Source: Aeromonas veronii (GTDB taxonomy: Bacteria; Pseudomonadota; Gammaproteobacteria; Enterobacterales; Aeromonadaceae). From it: DNA of 64,000 nucleotides. Positions 46,789 through 55,409 of this stretch are shown here, in pieces. Made by a program: the position numbers and the translations under genes. The stretch covers positions 3,153,501 through 3,217,500 of the forward strand of contig NZ_CP157875.1 of the NCBI RefSeq assembly GCF_040215105.1, in the 5' to 3' direction. Every line of letters starts with the position of its first letter. Positions within the stretch are counted from its first letter, which is position 1. The notes beneath the pieces were generated by a model that had not been told where the DNA came from, searched no databases, and worked only from the letters and a program-made list of their open reading frames with translations.

Positions 46789-49700
46789 ATGCCCTCAACA
46801 CAGTTCAGACGAGTCTCGGCCGCCTTGTTGCCGCTGCTCTGGTTATTCATCAGCCTCTGCGCCCCGCAAGCCCTGGCGCAGGACGTGCCGCAACGGGCCA
46901 CGGTCCAGCGCTCCCTCGATGCCCTCGGCAAGTCGGAGGCCCTTACCGTCAGCCAGCAGGCGGATCAGAAATTCCTGACCGATACCCTGGGTCTGCTCGA
47001 CAGCATCGACAAGGAGCAGGCCAAAGCCAAGGCCCAGACCCTGCGTGTGCGCTCGCTCCCCGCCGATTTGAAAGAGATTGGCGCCAAGCTCGATACCCTC
47101 GGCCAGAGCAAGAGCCCTGAGCAGCTCAAGAGCGAATATGCCGCCATGAGCCTGACGGAGCTGGAGAATCGCCAGGCCGAGATCATGGTCAATCTGCAGG
47201 AGGCCCAGGAGGCGCTCGGCACCATCGGCAGCCAGATCACCAGCTTGCAAACCCTGCCGGAACGCGCCCAGGCCAACATGAGCCGGGCCTATCAGCGCAG
47301 CCAGGAGATCCGCAGCCGACTGAACTCGGGCGACAGCATCAGCAGCGCCGAGAAGATGAAACTCAACACCGAGTCGGCCCTGCTGGATCTGCAACTGGTC
47401 AACCTGCAAAAGGAGCTGGATAACCGCACCAGCATGCAGGATCTGGTGGTCAAGCAACGAGACTATCAAAGCGCCCGTCTCGCCTACGAGGAACAGCGAC
47501 TGCAGGCCCTGCAGGAGCAGATCAGCGCCAAACGCCTCGGCGACACCGAGAAGACCGCCGAGCAGACCGGTGAGCTGGTGACCACGGCTGACAATCCCCT
47601 GGTACAAAAAGAGCAGGAGATAAACCAGCAGCTCAGCCAACAGCTCGTGAGCGCCACCGCCAATCTCAACACCCTGGTGCAGAAGAACCTGCAGGCCAAG
47701 AGCTGGCTGGAACGCGGCACCCAGACCGAGCGCAACCTGAACGAACAGGTGCAGATGCTCAAGGGCAACCTGCTGCTCTCACGCATTCTCTACCAGCTCT
47801 ATCAGCAGTTGGAGGCGGCCCCCTCCTCGCTGGTGAAGAACCTGGAGGAGCAGATCGCCGACTTGCATCTGGCCCAGTTCGAACTGAGCCAGCAGCGTGA
47901 TCAGCTGTTCCAGAAGAATCTGTATCTGGACAACCTCATCGCCGGCAGCAGCGAGCCGGTCAGTGAAGAAGACAAGGCGACCCTTGCCAAGCTCATCGAT
48001 ACCCGCGTCAGCCTGCTCGATCAGCTGAACCGCCAGCTCGACAGCCAGCTGACCAACGCCATCAGCCTGCAGCTGACCCAACAGCAGCTGACCCGGGTCT
48101 ATGCCTCGGTCGAATTCACCCTGCAACAGCACATCTTCTGGGTCAGCAGCAACAAACCCGTCGATGGCAAGTGGCTGCTCAGCTGGCCTGCCCAGGCCTT
48201 CAAGCAGGCGTCCGACTGGGTGATCAAGCCGGAGGTGAACAAGTGGGGCGAGATGCTGCTGCCCCTCTCCCTGCTCGCCCTGCCGCTGTTGCTGGTCGGG
48301 GGGTTGCTGCTGTGGAAACGGCCAGCCATCGTCGAGCGCCAGCAGAGAATTGCCAAGGATCTCGGCCGCTTCCGTCAGGACAGCCAGTGGCATACTCCGC
48401 GTGCCCTGCTCTACACCGTGTTGCAGCGCCTGCCCGGCACCCTGTTTATCCTGGCCGCCGGTCTGATGCTCACCTATTGCGGTCTGCTGAGCCCCAAACT
48501 CATCTTCCAGATCACCCTGAACCTGGCGCTCGGCTACCTGGTCTTCAGCGTCTATCTGTCGGTGATGCGGCCGGGGGGCATCGGTGAATCCCACTTCCGC
48601 ATGCCACGGGCCGAGTTGCAGGCCAAGCGCAACAGCATGCGCTACCTGTGGATCCCCCTGTTGCCGCTGATCATGCTGTCAACCAAGGCTGTGGTAGAAC
48701 CTTCCTCTCTTGGCAATGACGTCATCGGTCAGGCCCTGACCCTGGTCCTGCTCGGTCTCACCGCCTATCTGGTGCTGCCCATCTCCCGCGCCAGCATCAA
48801 GGGCGAGGCCAGCATGGCGCAGATCATGAAGGCGATCGCCCTGGCACTGGCACCGGTGGCGCTCATCGTGCTCGTCGTCCTTGGCTACTACTACACGGCC
48901 CTGAAGCTCACCGGCCGATTGATCGAGTCCTTCTACCTCATCATCATCTGGGGTCTGCTCTATCGCACCGCCCTGCGGGGCCTGGAGCTGGCGGCCCGCC
49001 GTCTGGCCTACCGCCGCGCCGTTGCCAAGCGTGAGCACAAATCCTCCGAAGATGCGGAAGGGGGGGAAGCCATCGAAGAGCAACCCATGGATCTGGAGGA
49101 TGTCAGCCAGCAGTCCCTGCGCCTGACCCGGATCATGCTGCTGCTGGTGTTCGGCGTCGCCTTCTACTGGCTCTGGTCCGATCTGGTGGCGGTCTTCACC
49201 TATCTGGACAGCGTGGTGCTCTGGCACAAGAGTGAGGGCACCGGCGCCAATGCCGTGCTCTTCCCCATCAGCCTGAGTGACGTGCTGACCGGCCTCTTCC
49301 TGTTCGGGGCCGCCTTGTCCCTGGCGCGCAACCTGCCCGGCCTGCTGGAGGTGCTGGTCCTCTCCAAGCTGCGCCTGGCCCAGGGCTCGGCCTACGCCAT
49401 CACCACCATGCTCAACTACGTGCTGATCGGGGTGGGTTCCCTCACCGCCCTGGCCATGCTGGGCGTGCAGTGGGAGAAACTGCAATGGCTGGCTGCCGGC
49501 CTCTCGGTGGGTATCGGCTTCGGCATGCAGCAGATCGTCTCCAACTTCATCTCCGGGATCATCATACTGTTCGAGCGTCCGGTACGGATCGGCGACACCG
49601 TCACCATCGGCACCATCTCGGGCACGGTCAACAAGATCCGCATCCGCTCCACCACCCTCACCGACTTCGATCGCAAGGAGGTGATCATCCCCAACCAGCA

Positions 49701-50115
49701 GCTGATGATAGAGCGGCTGGTCAACTGGTCCCTGTCGGATACCGTCACCCGGGTGATCGCCCGGGTCGGGGTGGCCTATGGTTCGGACCTGGAGCTGACC
49801 CGCAAGCTGCTGATGCAGGCGGCCATGGAGAACAGCCGGGTGTTGAAGGATCCGGCCCCCATCGTCTACTTCCTCACCTTCGGCGCCAGCACCCTGGATC
49901 ACGAGCTGCGCTTCTTCGTGAGCGAACTCGGGGATCGCAACCCGGCCATCGATGAGCTGAACCGTCGCATCGACGTGCTGTTCCGCGAACACGGCATCGA
50001 CATCGCATTCAACCAGATGGATGTGCATATCAAGAACGAGCAAGGGGAAGAGCAGAAGGTAGAGTCCCGCAAGAGCCTGCCGCCCGCCCCCAACCGGAGC
50101 AGCGATCCCAGCTGA
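46789..50115 (+). CDS. mscK: Potassium-dependent mechanosensitive channel MscK (KefA)
   Basis: MscK is a large MscS-family channel that opens under membrane tension to relieve osmotic downshock. The 1108-residue protein has a signal peptide ending ALAQD (about residue 30). A long periplasmic coiled-coil domain rich in Q, L and E (about 35-450) follows, then about ten to eleven membrane helices. The C-terminal MscS core has the pore helix and beta domain in GIGFGMQQIVSNFISGIII, FERPVRIGDTVTIG and RIRSTTLTDFDRKEVIIPN. Length is close to E. coli MscK (1120). It is monocistronic, between two terminators. Confidence 0.95.
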   Translation: MPSTQFRRVSAALLPLLWLFISLCAPQALAQDVPQRATVQRSLDALGKSEALTVSQQADQKFLTDTLGLLDSIDKEQAKAKAQTLRVRSLPADLKEIGAKLDTLGQSKSPEQLKSEYAAMSLTELENRQAEIMVNLQEAQEALGTIGSQITSLQTLPERAQANMSRAYQRSQEIRSRLNSGDSISSAEKMKLNTESALLDLQLVNLQKELDNRTSMQDLVVKQRDYQSARLAYEEQRLQALQEQISAKRLGDTEKTAEQTGELVTTADNPLVQKEQEINQQLSQQLVSATANLNTLVQKNLQAKSWLERGTQTERNLNEQVQMLKGNLLLSRILYQLYQQLEAAPSSLVKNLEEQIADLHLAQFELSQQRDQLFQKNLYLDNLIAGSSEPVSEEDKATLAKLIDTRVSLLDQLNRQLDSQLTNAISLQLTQQQLTRVYASVEFTLQQHIFWVSSNKPVDGKWLLSWPAQAFKQASDWVIKPEVNKWGEMLLPLSLLALPLLLVGGLLLWKRPAIVERQQRIAKDLGRFRQDSQWHTPRALLYTVLQRLPGTLFILAAGLMLTYCGLLSPKLIFQITLNLALGYLVFSVYLSVMRPGGIGESHFRMPRAELQAKRNSMRYLWIPLLPLIMLSTKAVVEPSSLGNDVIGQALTLVLLGLTAYLVLPISRASIKGEASMAQIMKAIALALAPVALIVLVVLGYYYTALKLTGRLIESFYLIIIWGLLYRTALRGLELAARRLAYRRAVAKREHKSSEDAEGGEAIEEQPMDLEDVSQQSLRLTRIMLLLVFGVAFYWLWSDLVAVFTYLDSVVLWHKSEGTGANAVLFPISLSDVLTGLFLFGAALSLARNLPGLLEVLVLSKLRLAQGSAYAITTMLNYVLIGVGSLTALAMLGVQWEKLQWLAAGLSVGIGFGMQQIVSNFISGIIILFERPVRIGDTVTIGTISGTVNKIRIRSTTLTDFDRKEVIIPNQQLMIERLVNWSLSDTVTRVIARVGVAYGSDLELTRKLLMQAAMENSRVLKDPAPIVYFLTFGASTLDHELRFFVSELGDRNPAIDELNRRIDVLFREHGIDIAFNQMDVHIKNEQGEEQKVESRKSLPPAPNRSSDPS

Positions 50116-50135
50116 TCCGGCGCCACGCCGATACC

Positions 50136-50167
50136 AACGGGCCCCATCGCGGGGCCCGTTTCTTTTT
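50136..50167 (+). terminator. Terminator after mscK
   Basis: A 10-bp stem (50136-50145 with 50151-50160, ATCGC loop) is followed by TCTTTTT. It lies 20 bases past the stop. Confidence 0.92.
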
Positions 50168-50236
50168 GACCCCTTGAAAGGGAGGCCGGCTCCCCAATAT
50201 AGAGGGGACAATGGAATGTCATAGCGCGAGGATTGA

Positions 50237-50848
50237 ATGGATTATCTCTATGCCGTGGTGCTGTTCGCCGTCTCCTCCTCGGTCACTCCGGGGCCGAACA
50301 ATCTGATGGTGATGAGTTCGGGACTCAATTTCGGGGTGAAGCGGAGCCTGCCGCTCCTGGCCGGCATCTGCGTCGGCTTCGCCCTGATGCTGCTGTTGGT
50401 GGGGCTGGGATTCGGTCAACTGTTCACCCTCTTCCCCGCCCTGCACCTCATCATCAAGTGCGTGGGCACCCTCTACCTGCTCTATCTGGCCTGGCTCATC
50501 GCCCGCTCGGCAGGCGAGCTGGCGGGCAAGGGGCAGGCCCGGCCCCTCGGCTTTCTCAAGGGAGCCCTGTTCCAGTGGGTCAACGCCAAGGCCTGGGTGG
50601 TGGCCACCGGCGCCATCGCCGCCTTCACCAGTGCCGGAGCAGGTTTCTATCAACAGAACCTCACCCTGGCGCTGACCTTCTTCATCATCTCCTTCCCAAG
50701 CGTCGGCATCTGGCTGCTGTTCGGCTCCGTGCTCAAACGCTGGCTCGCCGGCGAGCGGGCCCGTCGCCGTTTCAACCAGGCCATGGGGGCCCTGCTGGCC
50801 CTCTCCGTCGCCCCCGTGGTGTGGGAGATCTGGCAACAACTGACCTGA
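50237..50848 (+). CDS. LysE/RhtB-family amino acid exporter
   Basis: Members export amino acids such as lysine, threonine or homoserine, or their analogues, across the inner membrane. The 203-residue protein has six predicted helices. It has the family N-terminal motif FAVSSSVTPGPNNLMVMSSGLNFG, the glycine-rich helix LLAGICVGFALMLLLVGLG, and LKGALFQWVNAKAWVVATGAI. ATG 50237 has GAGGATTGA upstream. It lies between mscK and pgl and seems monocistronic. Substrate cannot be told. Confidence 0.92.
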   Translation: MDYLYAVVLFAVSSSVTPGPNNLMVMSSGLNFGVKRSLPLLAGICVGFALMLLLVGLGFGQLFTLFPALHLIIKCVGTLYLLYLAWLIARSAGELAGKGQARPLGFLKGALFQWVNAKAWVVATGAIAAFTSAGAGFYQQNLTLALTFFIISFPSVGIWLLFGSVLKRWLAGERARRRFNQAMGALLALSVAPVVWEIWQQLT

Positions 50849-50963
50849 CCCCGTCCCGTCGGGAGTGAGTGAACGGCGCGCTGGGCTCGGGCCCCCATCT
50901 GTGCCACCATCCCCCGGCCATCCCGCCCGTTGTTTGCGGGACATATCGCCATCAGGAGGCGTC

Positions 50964-51977
50964 ATGCAGCAAGTGGTTTATATCGCCAACCCGGTGAGCG
51001 GGTTGATCCATGTCTTCGAACTGACCGCCTCCGGGCTCAGTCCCCTGCAACAAGTGCAGACCGGTGGCGAGGTGCAGCCCCTGGTCATCAGCCCGGACAG
51101 GCGCTGGCTCTATGCCGGGGTGCGCCCCTACTTCAAGGTGCTGAGCTATCCCATCGCCTTGGATGGTCGGCTCGGTGAGCCCGTGTCGGCGCCGCTCGCA
51201 GGCAGCGCCTCCCACACCTGCACCGATGCCACAGGCCGGCTCTTCTTCGCCGCCTCCTACGCCTTCAACCACGTCAGCGTCTCCCCCATGGATGAGACCG
51301 GCCGGGTGCGGGAGATGCAGCAGCGCATCGACAATCTGATGGCCGCCCATTCGGTCACCCTGCTGGTGGATGAGCAGGGCAGGCAGGAGCTGCTGGTGGC
51401 CTGCCTGAAAGAGGATGCCATCCGCCGCTTTGCGCTCGATGATGAAGGCCGGCTGACGCCCCATCCACTCGGGGATCTCCACACTGCTCCCGGCGCCGGG
51501 CCACGGCATCTGGCACTGCACCCGACCCATGGCAGCCTCTATTGCCTCAACGAGCTCGATGGCACCCTCAATCACTACCGGCGGGAGCAGGATGGCCGGA
51601 TCCTGCTGCGCGAGTCTCTGGACATGCTGCCGCCTGGCTACGAGGGGGAGCGCTGGGGGGCGGATCTGCACCTCACTCCGGACGGGCGCTTCCTCTATAC
51701 CAGCGAGCGCGCCAGCAGCCTGCTGACCCTGTTCGGGGTGAGCGAGCACGACGGCAGCCTCAGCGTGCTCGCCCACTTCCCCACCGCGCCCTGCCCCCGC
51801 GGTTTTGCCATCGACCACAGCGGTCAATGGCTCATCGCCACCGGGCAGACCAGCGAGACGCTGATCCTGCACCGCATCGATGAGCAAACGGGCCAGCTGA
51901 CACAAACGGCTCGCCACGAGGTCGGCCAGGGGGCCATGTGGGTGAGGGTATTGACCCTGGATGGGCGCACGATCTGA
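50964..51977 (+). CDS. pgl: 6-phosphogluconolactonase (cytosolic beta-propeller type)
   Basis: Pgl hydrolyses 6-phosphogluconolactone in the pentose phosphate pathway. The 337-residue protein is the YbhE-type seven-bladed propeller: QQVVYIANPVSGLIHVFEL, QPLVISPDRRWLYAGVRPYFKVLSY, GAGPRHLALHPTHGSLYCLNELDGT and WGADLHLTPDGRFLYTSERASSLLTLF. It ends in GQGAMWVRV and closely follows E. coli Pgl. ATG 50964 has AGGAGG six bases upstream; the frame is open 33 codons further without conservation. Confidence 0.95.
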   Translation: MQQVVYIANPVSGLIHVFELTASGLSPLQQVQTGGEVQPLVISPDRRWLYAGVRPYFKVLSYPIALDGRLGEPVSAPLAGSASHTCTDATGRLFFAASYAFNHVSVSPMDETGRVREMQQRIDNLMAAHSVTLLVDEQGRQELLVACLKEDAIRRFALDDEGRLTPHPLGDLHTAPGAGPRHLALHPTHGSLYCLNELDGTLNHYRREQDGRILLRESLDMLPPGYEGERWGADLHLTPDGRFLYTSERASSLLTLFGVSEHDGSLSVLAHFPTAPCPRGFAIDHSGQWLIATGQTSETLILHRIDEQTGQLTQTARHEVGQGAMWVRVLTLDGRTI

Positions 51978-52000
51978 GAAGCTGGGCCCTGACGGGTCAT

Positions 52001-52033
52001 AAAAAACAGGCGGCGCTTATGAAGCGCCGCCTG
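52001..52033. terminator. Terminator between pgl and the SYLF lipoprotein gene
   Basis: CAGGCGGCGCTT (52007-52018) pairs over 12 bp with 52022-52033 around a three-base loop. Six A at 52001-52006 give a T run on the minus strand, so it mainly ends the minus-strand gene at 52055. Confidence 0.88.
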
Positions 52034-52054
52034 CATTCAAGGGGAAACCCACCA

Positions 52055-52630
52055 CTATCTGCCGTTGAGATCCTCATCCGGCCAATATTTGTACCCCTGC
52101 ATGGTGGCCTGTACCGCCAGCCCCTGTTCGGTGAGCTGATACATCTTCACCTTCTGGAAATCCGCATTGGCCGCCTCGCTCACCACCACCTTGCCATCAT
52201 CCGCCGCCTTCGCGGCCACATCGGCCTGGGCGCTGGCATCGAAGCCGGTGGTAATGAATCTGTCCAGAGCGGTGACATCATTGAAGATGATCAGGGCCTG
52301 GAACTTCTTGACCCCCAACCCCACGCCGAAACCGGCGGTCGCCATCTTCATGTAGGTGTCGCGGCCGTTGCGGTTGTCCCGGAGCACCCCGTAACCGGTC
52401 CCCGCACTGAGCAGCAGCAGGTTGTTGTTCACGTTGCTGAACACCGCATACCCCTTGGATCTGGCCACTTCCTGTCTGATCTTGCCATCCTTGGCATACA
52501 GGGTGGAGAGCGCCTGCTCGCGCATCTGCACTATGCTGCTGCGCTGCTCGGCTGGGGTGTCCCCCTTGGCGCCGCAGCCCGCCAGCAGCAACAGGATCAG
52601 GATCTGGCTCCATCGCCGTAAGTGACGCAT
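52055..52630 (-). CDS. SYLF-domain (YSC84-like) lipoprotein
   Basis: SYLF domains bind phosphoinositides or other lipids in eukaryotes; in bacteria the function is unclear. The 191-residue protein has a lipoprotein signal with lipobox LAGC (Cys 19). It has the SYLF core: KDGKIRQEVARSKGYAVFSNV, LLLSAGTGYGVLRDN, and YMKMATAGFGVGLGVKKFQALIIFND. The absence of Asp after the Cys is consistent with outer membrane sorting. ATG 52630 has AAGGAG seven bases upstream. It is monocistronic with its own terminator. Confidence 0.9.
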   Translation of the reverse strand: MRHLRRWSQILILLLLAGCGAKGDTPAEQRSSIVQMREQALSTLYAKDGKIRQEVARSKGYAVFSNVNNNLLLLSAGTGYGVLRDNRNGRDTYMKMATAGFGVGLGVKKFQALIIFNDVTALDRFITTGFDASAQADVAAKAADDGKVVVSEAANADFQKVKMYQLTEQGLAVQATMQGYKYWPDEDLNGR

Positions 52631-52781
52631 GTCATGACTCCTTTTCTGTATATCCCGCAGGGGCCTGGCCCCTCTGTCCGTTCGAAACGAAACCCGCAGC
52701 CTGTCGCCGATCCCGTCTCATCGTCCCTTGCGGCCATCATGCCTGCACCACAAGGGCCTGATGCAGAAAGTATAGGGCTCC

Positions 52782-53519
52782 CTATCCCTTGGTGACTTCC
52801 CCCAGAAACTCGGTGAAACGCAGCCAGGACTTGGCATCGGCGTCGGCTCTATAGTTCTCGGAGCCAAACACGCTGAATGCATGGGGAGCACCGCTGTAAG
52901 TGGTCGCCTCATGCTTGATACCGGTGCTTTCGAGTTCGGAGACCAGCCCGGCAAACTGACCGAGGGAGACCGCCTGATCCGCACTGCCATGCTGAATGAG
53001 CAGTTGGGCCTTGGTCTGCTTGTAGTCCTGGCCGGGGGGCGTCTCCAGGCCGCCGTGCACGCTCACCACCCCCTTGAGATCCGCGCCGCTGCGAGCCAGC
53101 TCCAGCACGGCGGCACCGCCGAAGCAGTAGCCGAGCGCCACGGCGTTGTCGAGCCGCCCCCCGAGCTTGCCCGCCTCGGCCAGGGCTCCGGCCAGCAGCT
53201 TGCGCATCCGGGGCCTGTCCTGATAGAGGGCGCCGGTGAGCTTTTTCTTCTCCTCCACCGCGGTGGGACGAACGCCTGCGCCGAACAGATCGGCCGCAAA
53301 CACGCTGTAGCCCAGGGCCACCAGCATCTTGGCCCGCTTGACCTCGTATTCGGTTAGCCCGTCCCAGTCGTGTACCAGCAGCACCAGAGGCGCCCCCTTG
53401 CCCGCCGCCAGGTAATAGCCCTCGAACGACTGGCCATCGACCTCGTAGCGCACCGCCTCCGCCTGGGCCAGAGCGCCCCACATCAACCCCATCAGGGCCA
53501 GGATCCATCGCTTCATCAT
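52782..53519 (-). CDS. Secreted dienelactone hydrolase-family protein
   Basis: This alpha/beta hydrolase has a cysteine-based triad: C132 in ALGYCFGGAAVLE, D181 in QHGSADQAVS and H213 in SGAPHAFSVFGS. The first 22 residues form a signal peptide ending AQAEA, so the protein is periplasmic or secreted, unlike cytosolic DlhH. Length is 245 residues. The natural substrate is unknown; the family hydrolyses dienelactones and small carboxyesters. ATG 53519 (the second codon is also ATG) has GGAGAG about nine bases upstream. It is 150 bases upstream of the SYLF lipoprotein gene on the same strand, and possibly separate. Confidence 0.88.
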   Translation of the reverse strand: MMKRWILALMGLMWGALAQAEAVRYEVDGQSFEGYYLAAGKGAPLVLLVHDWDGLTEYEVKRAKMLVALGYSVFAADLFGAGVRPTAVEEKKKLTGALYQDRPRMRKLLAGALAEAGKLGGRLDNAVALGYCFGGAAVLELARSGADLKGVVSVHGGLETPPGQDYKQTKAQLLIQHGSADQAVSLGQFAGLVSELESTGIKHEATTYSGAPHAFSVFGSENYRADADAKSWLRFTEFLGEVTKG

Positions 53520-53700
53520 CTTTCTCTCCCTGGATTGTGAATAACGCCCCTGATTGTAGTCGCCGGTGTCGGCAAGGCGGGGGAACCTGCAGACTCCCCC
53601 TGCATGAGGCGCCAGGCGGGCGCAACCTGCGAACCATCAAATGGGCAACAGACCGAGGCCGTCTCGCCCTTCCCTGCGCCGACTCATGCACCCGGGCGGC

Positions 53701-53733
53701 AAAAAGCAGAAGGCCACCCGCAGGTGGCCTTCT
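53701..53733 (-). terminator. Terminator after uraA
   Basis: AGAAGGCCACC (53708-53718) pairs with GGTGGCCTTCT (53723-53733) around CGCA. Five A at 53701-53705 give a T run on the minus strand, 28 bases past the uraA stop. Confidence 0.85.
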
Positions 53734-53760
53734 GGCGTAACGACTGAACTAATTTGGCGC

Positions 53761-54999
53761 TCAGTCCTTGGCGCTCTCCATGGCACCCGTTTCGGAGTGC
53801 TGGGGCAGGATGAGGTTGAGCAGGATGGCGGCCACCGAAGCCAGGCCCACGCCGGCGAGGGCGAAGTCGCCGATCTTCATCTCGAGGGCACCCACGCCGA
53901 CGGTCAGGGTCACGGCCACGATGGCGATGTTGCGGGCCAGGCCGAGATCCACCTTGGACTCCACCAGGGTCTTGAGACCGATGGCGGCGATGGATCCGAA
54001 CAGCAGCAGCATGATACCGCCCATCACCGGCATGGGGATGGAGGTGAGCAGGGCGTTGAACTTGCCGAAGAAGGCCAGAATGATGGCGAACACCGCGGCC
54101 CAGGTCATGGTGACCGGGTTGAAGTTGCGGGTGATCATCACGGCGCCGGTCACTTCGGCGTAAGTGGTGACAGGAGGGCCACCGATGAAGCCGGCGAAGC
54201 AGACGCCGATGCCGTCACCGGCCAGGGTGCGGTGCAGGCCCGGATCCTTGGTGTAATCCTTGCCGGTCACGCCACCGATGGCGAGCACGCCGCCGATGTG
54301 TTCGATGCAGGGGGCGATGGCCACCGGCAGCATGAACAGGGCGGCGGCCCAGTTGATCTCCGGGGTCACAAAATGGGGCATCGCCAGCCAGGGGGCGCTG
54401 ACCATGCCATCGAAGCTCACCTGACCCATCATGATCGCGGCCACATAACCGACGATGACGCCGGAGAGGATGGGGATGAGCTTGATCCAGCCCTTGCAGA
54501 ACACGGCGGCGATCAGGGTCACCGCCAAGGAGATGCCTGCCAGGGTCAGGGCGGTCGCCGGCGGCACCACCTGTTCACCACCGGCGCGGCCCATCGCCAT
54601 ATTGCAGGCGACCTGGGCAACCGACAGACCGATCACCATGATCACCGGGCCAATCACCACCGGCGGCAGCAGCTTGTGCACGAACCCCATGCCACGGGCG
54701 CGGATGATGGCGGCCAGGATGAAGTACATGAAACCGGCGGCAAACAGACCAAACATGGTGGAGGGCAGGCCCCAGGTCTGGGTGGCATAGATGATGGGGG
54801 CGATGAAGGCGAAGCTGGAGCCGAGGAAGATCGGGACCTGGCGACGGGTGCAGAGCTGGAACAGCAGGGTGCCTACACCGGCGCCAAGCAGGGCCATGGA
54901 GGGGTTCAGTCCGGTGAGCAGGGGCACCAGAACCATGGCACCGAAGGCGACAAACAGAATTTGCAGCCCGGCGACACTTTGCTTGACCAAGGAAAACAT
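53761..54999 (-). CDS. uraA: Uracil permease (NCS2 family)
   Basis: UraA is a proton-coupled uracil importer of the inner membrane. The 412-residue protein has about 14 hydrophobic segments and the NCS2 signature. Characteristic stretches are LQILFVAFGAMVLVPLLTGL, FLGSSFAFIAPIIYAT, PCIEHIGGVLAIGGVTGKDY (with the substrate-binding Glu) and GFIGGPPVTTYAEVTGA. ATG 54999 has AAGGA about seven bases upstream; the frame opens 19 codons earlier without conservation. upp, often adjacent, is not in the window. Uracil rather than xanthine is favoured by the match to UraA. Confidence 0.92.
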   Translation of the reverse strand: MFSLVKQSVAGLQILFVAFGAMVLVPLLTGLNPSMALLGAGVGTLLFQLCTRRQVPIFLGSSFAFIAPIIYATQTWGLPSTMFGLFAAGFMYFILAAIIRARGMGFVHKLLPPVVIGPVIMVIGLSVAQVACNMAMGRAGGEQVVPPATALTLAGISLAVTLIAAVFCKGWIKLIPILSGVIVGYVAAIMMGQVSFDGMVSAPWLAMPHFVTPEINWAAALFMLPVAIAPCIEHIGGVLAIGGVTGKDYTKDPGLHRTLAGDGIGVCFAGFIGGPPVTTYAEVTGAVMITRNFNPVTMTWAAVFAIILAFFGKFNALLTSIPMPVMGGIMLLLFGSIAAIGLKTLVESKVDLGLARNIAIVAVTLTVGVGALEMKIGDFALAGVGLASVAAILLNLILPQHSETGAMESAKD

Positions 55000-55333
55000 G
55001 GGTGTCCTTAATTTTTTGATAACTGACAGGGATAATTGACACTTTTCAGTCATCACATCAGGTCTTCAAGGCAACAAGCGCACATCGTGGCGCCATTTGT
55101 TACCTTTTACTGCTTGGGGAGGGCATGAAACTGGCTTTTTAGGCGGGGTTCGTTGCTACAAGCATCGAGGATGCGATTTTACGCACTTTTCATGGCGAAG
55201 CAAAACGTTTTTCAGCTGAACTGAGTGAATGTGGAAGGGAGTGTGCTGACATAGTGAGCACCAACCCGCTGATCCGGGGGTCGCCCTCGCCATGCGCGGG
55301 CAATCCGGGCCTGGGCCAATCAACCCGCCATAA
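55000..55333 (-). other. Upstream region of uraA
   Basis: About 335 bases without a gene. GCAAAACGTTTTTC at 55200-55213 partly resembles a PurR box (10 of 16) but has an extra base and is not secure. No sigma-70 promoter of good quality is seen. Confidence 0.4.
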
Positions 55334-55362
55334 AAGAGGGGATGGCATGGCCATCCCCTCTT
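55334..55362 (-). terminator. Terminator after maeA
   Basis: AAGAGGGGATGG (55334-55345) pairs with CCATCCCCTCTT (55351-55362) around CATGG, with a short T stretch beyond on the minus strand. It lies 48 bases past the maeA stop. Confidence 0.8.
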
Positions 55363-55409
55363 GCAAATCAGTCCGGCACCGGGCCGGACGGCAGTGATAT
55401 CCGCTGCCT

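Noticed and set aside
55200..55213. PurR-like GCAAAACGTTTTTC upstream of uraA
   Set aside because: About 10 of 16 matches, with an extra base in one arm; too weak to call.
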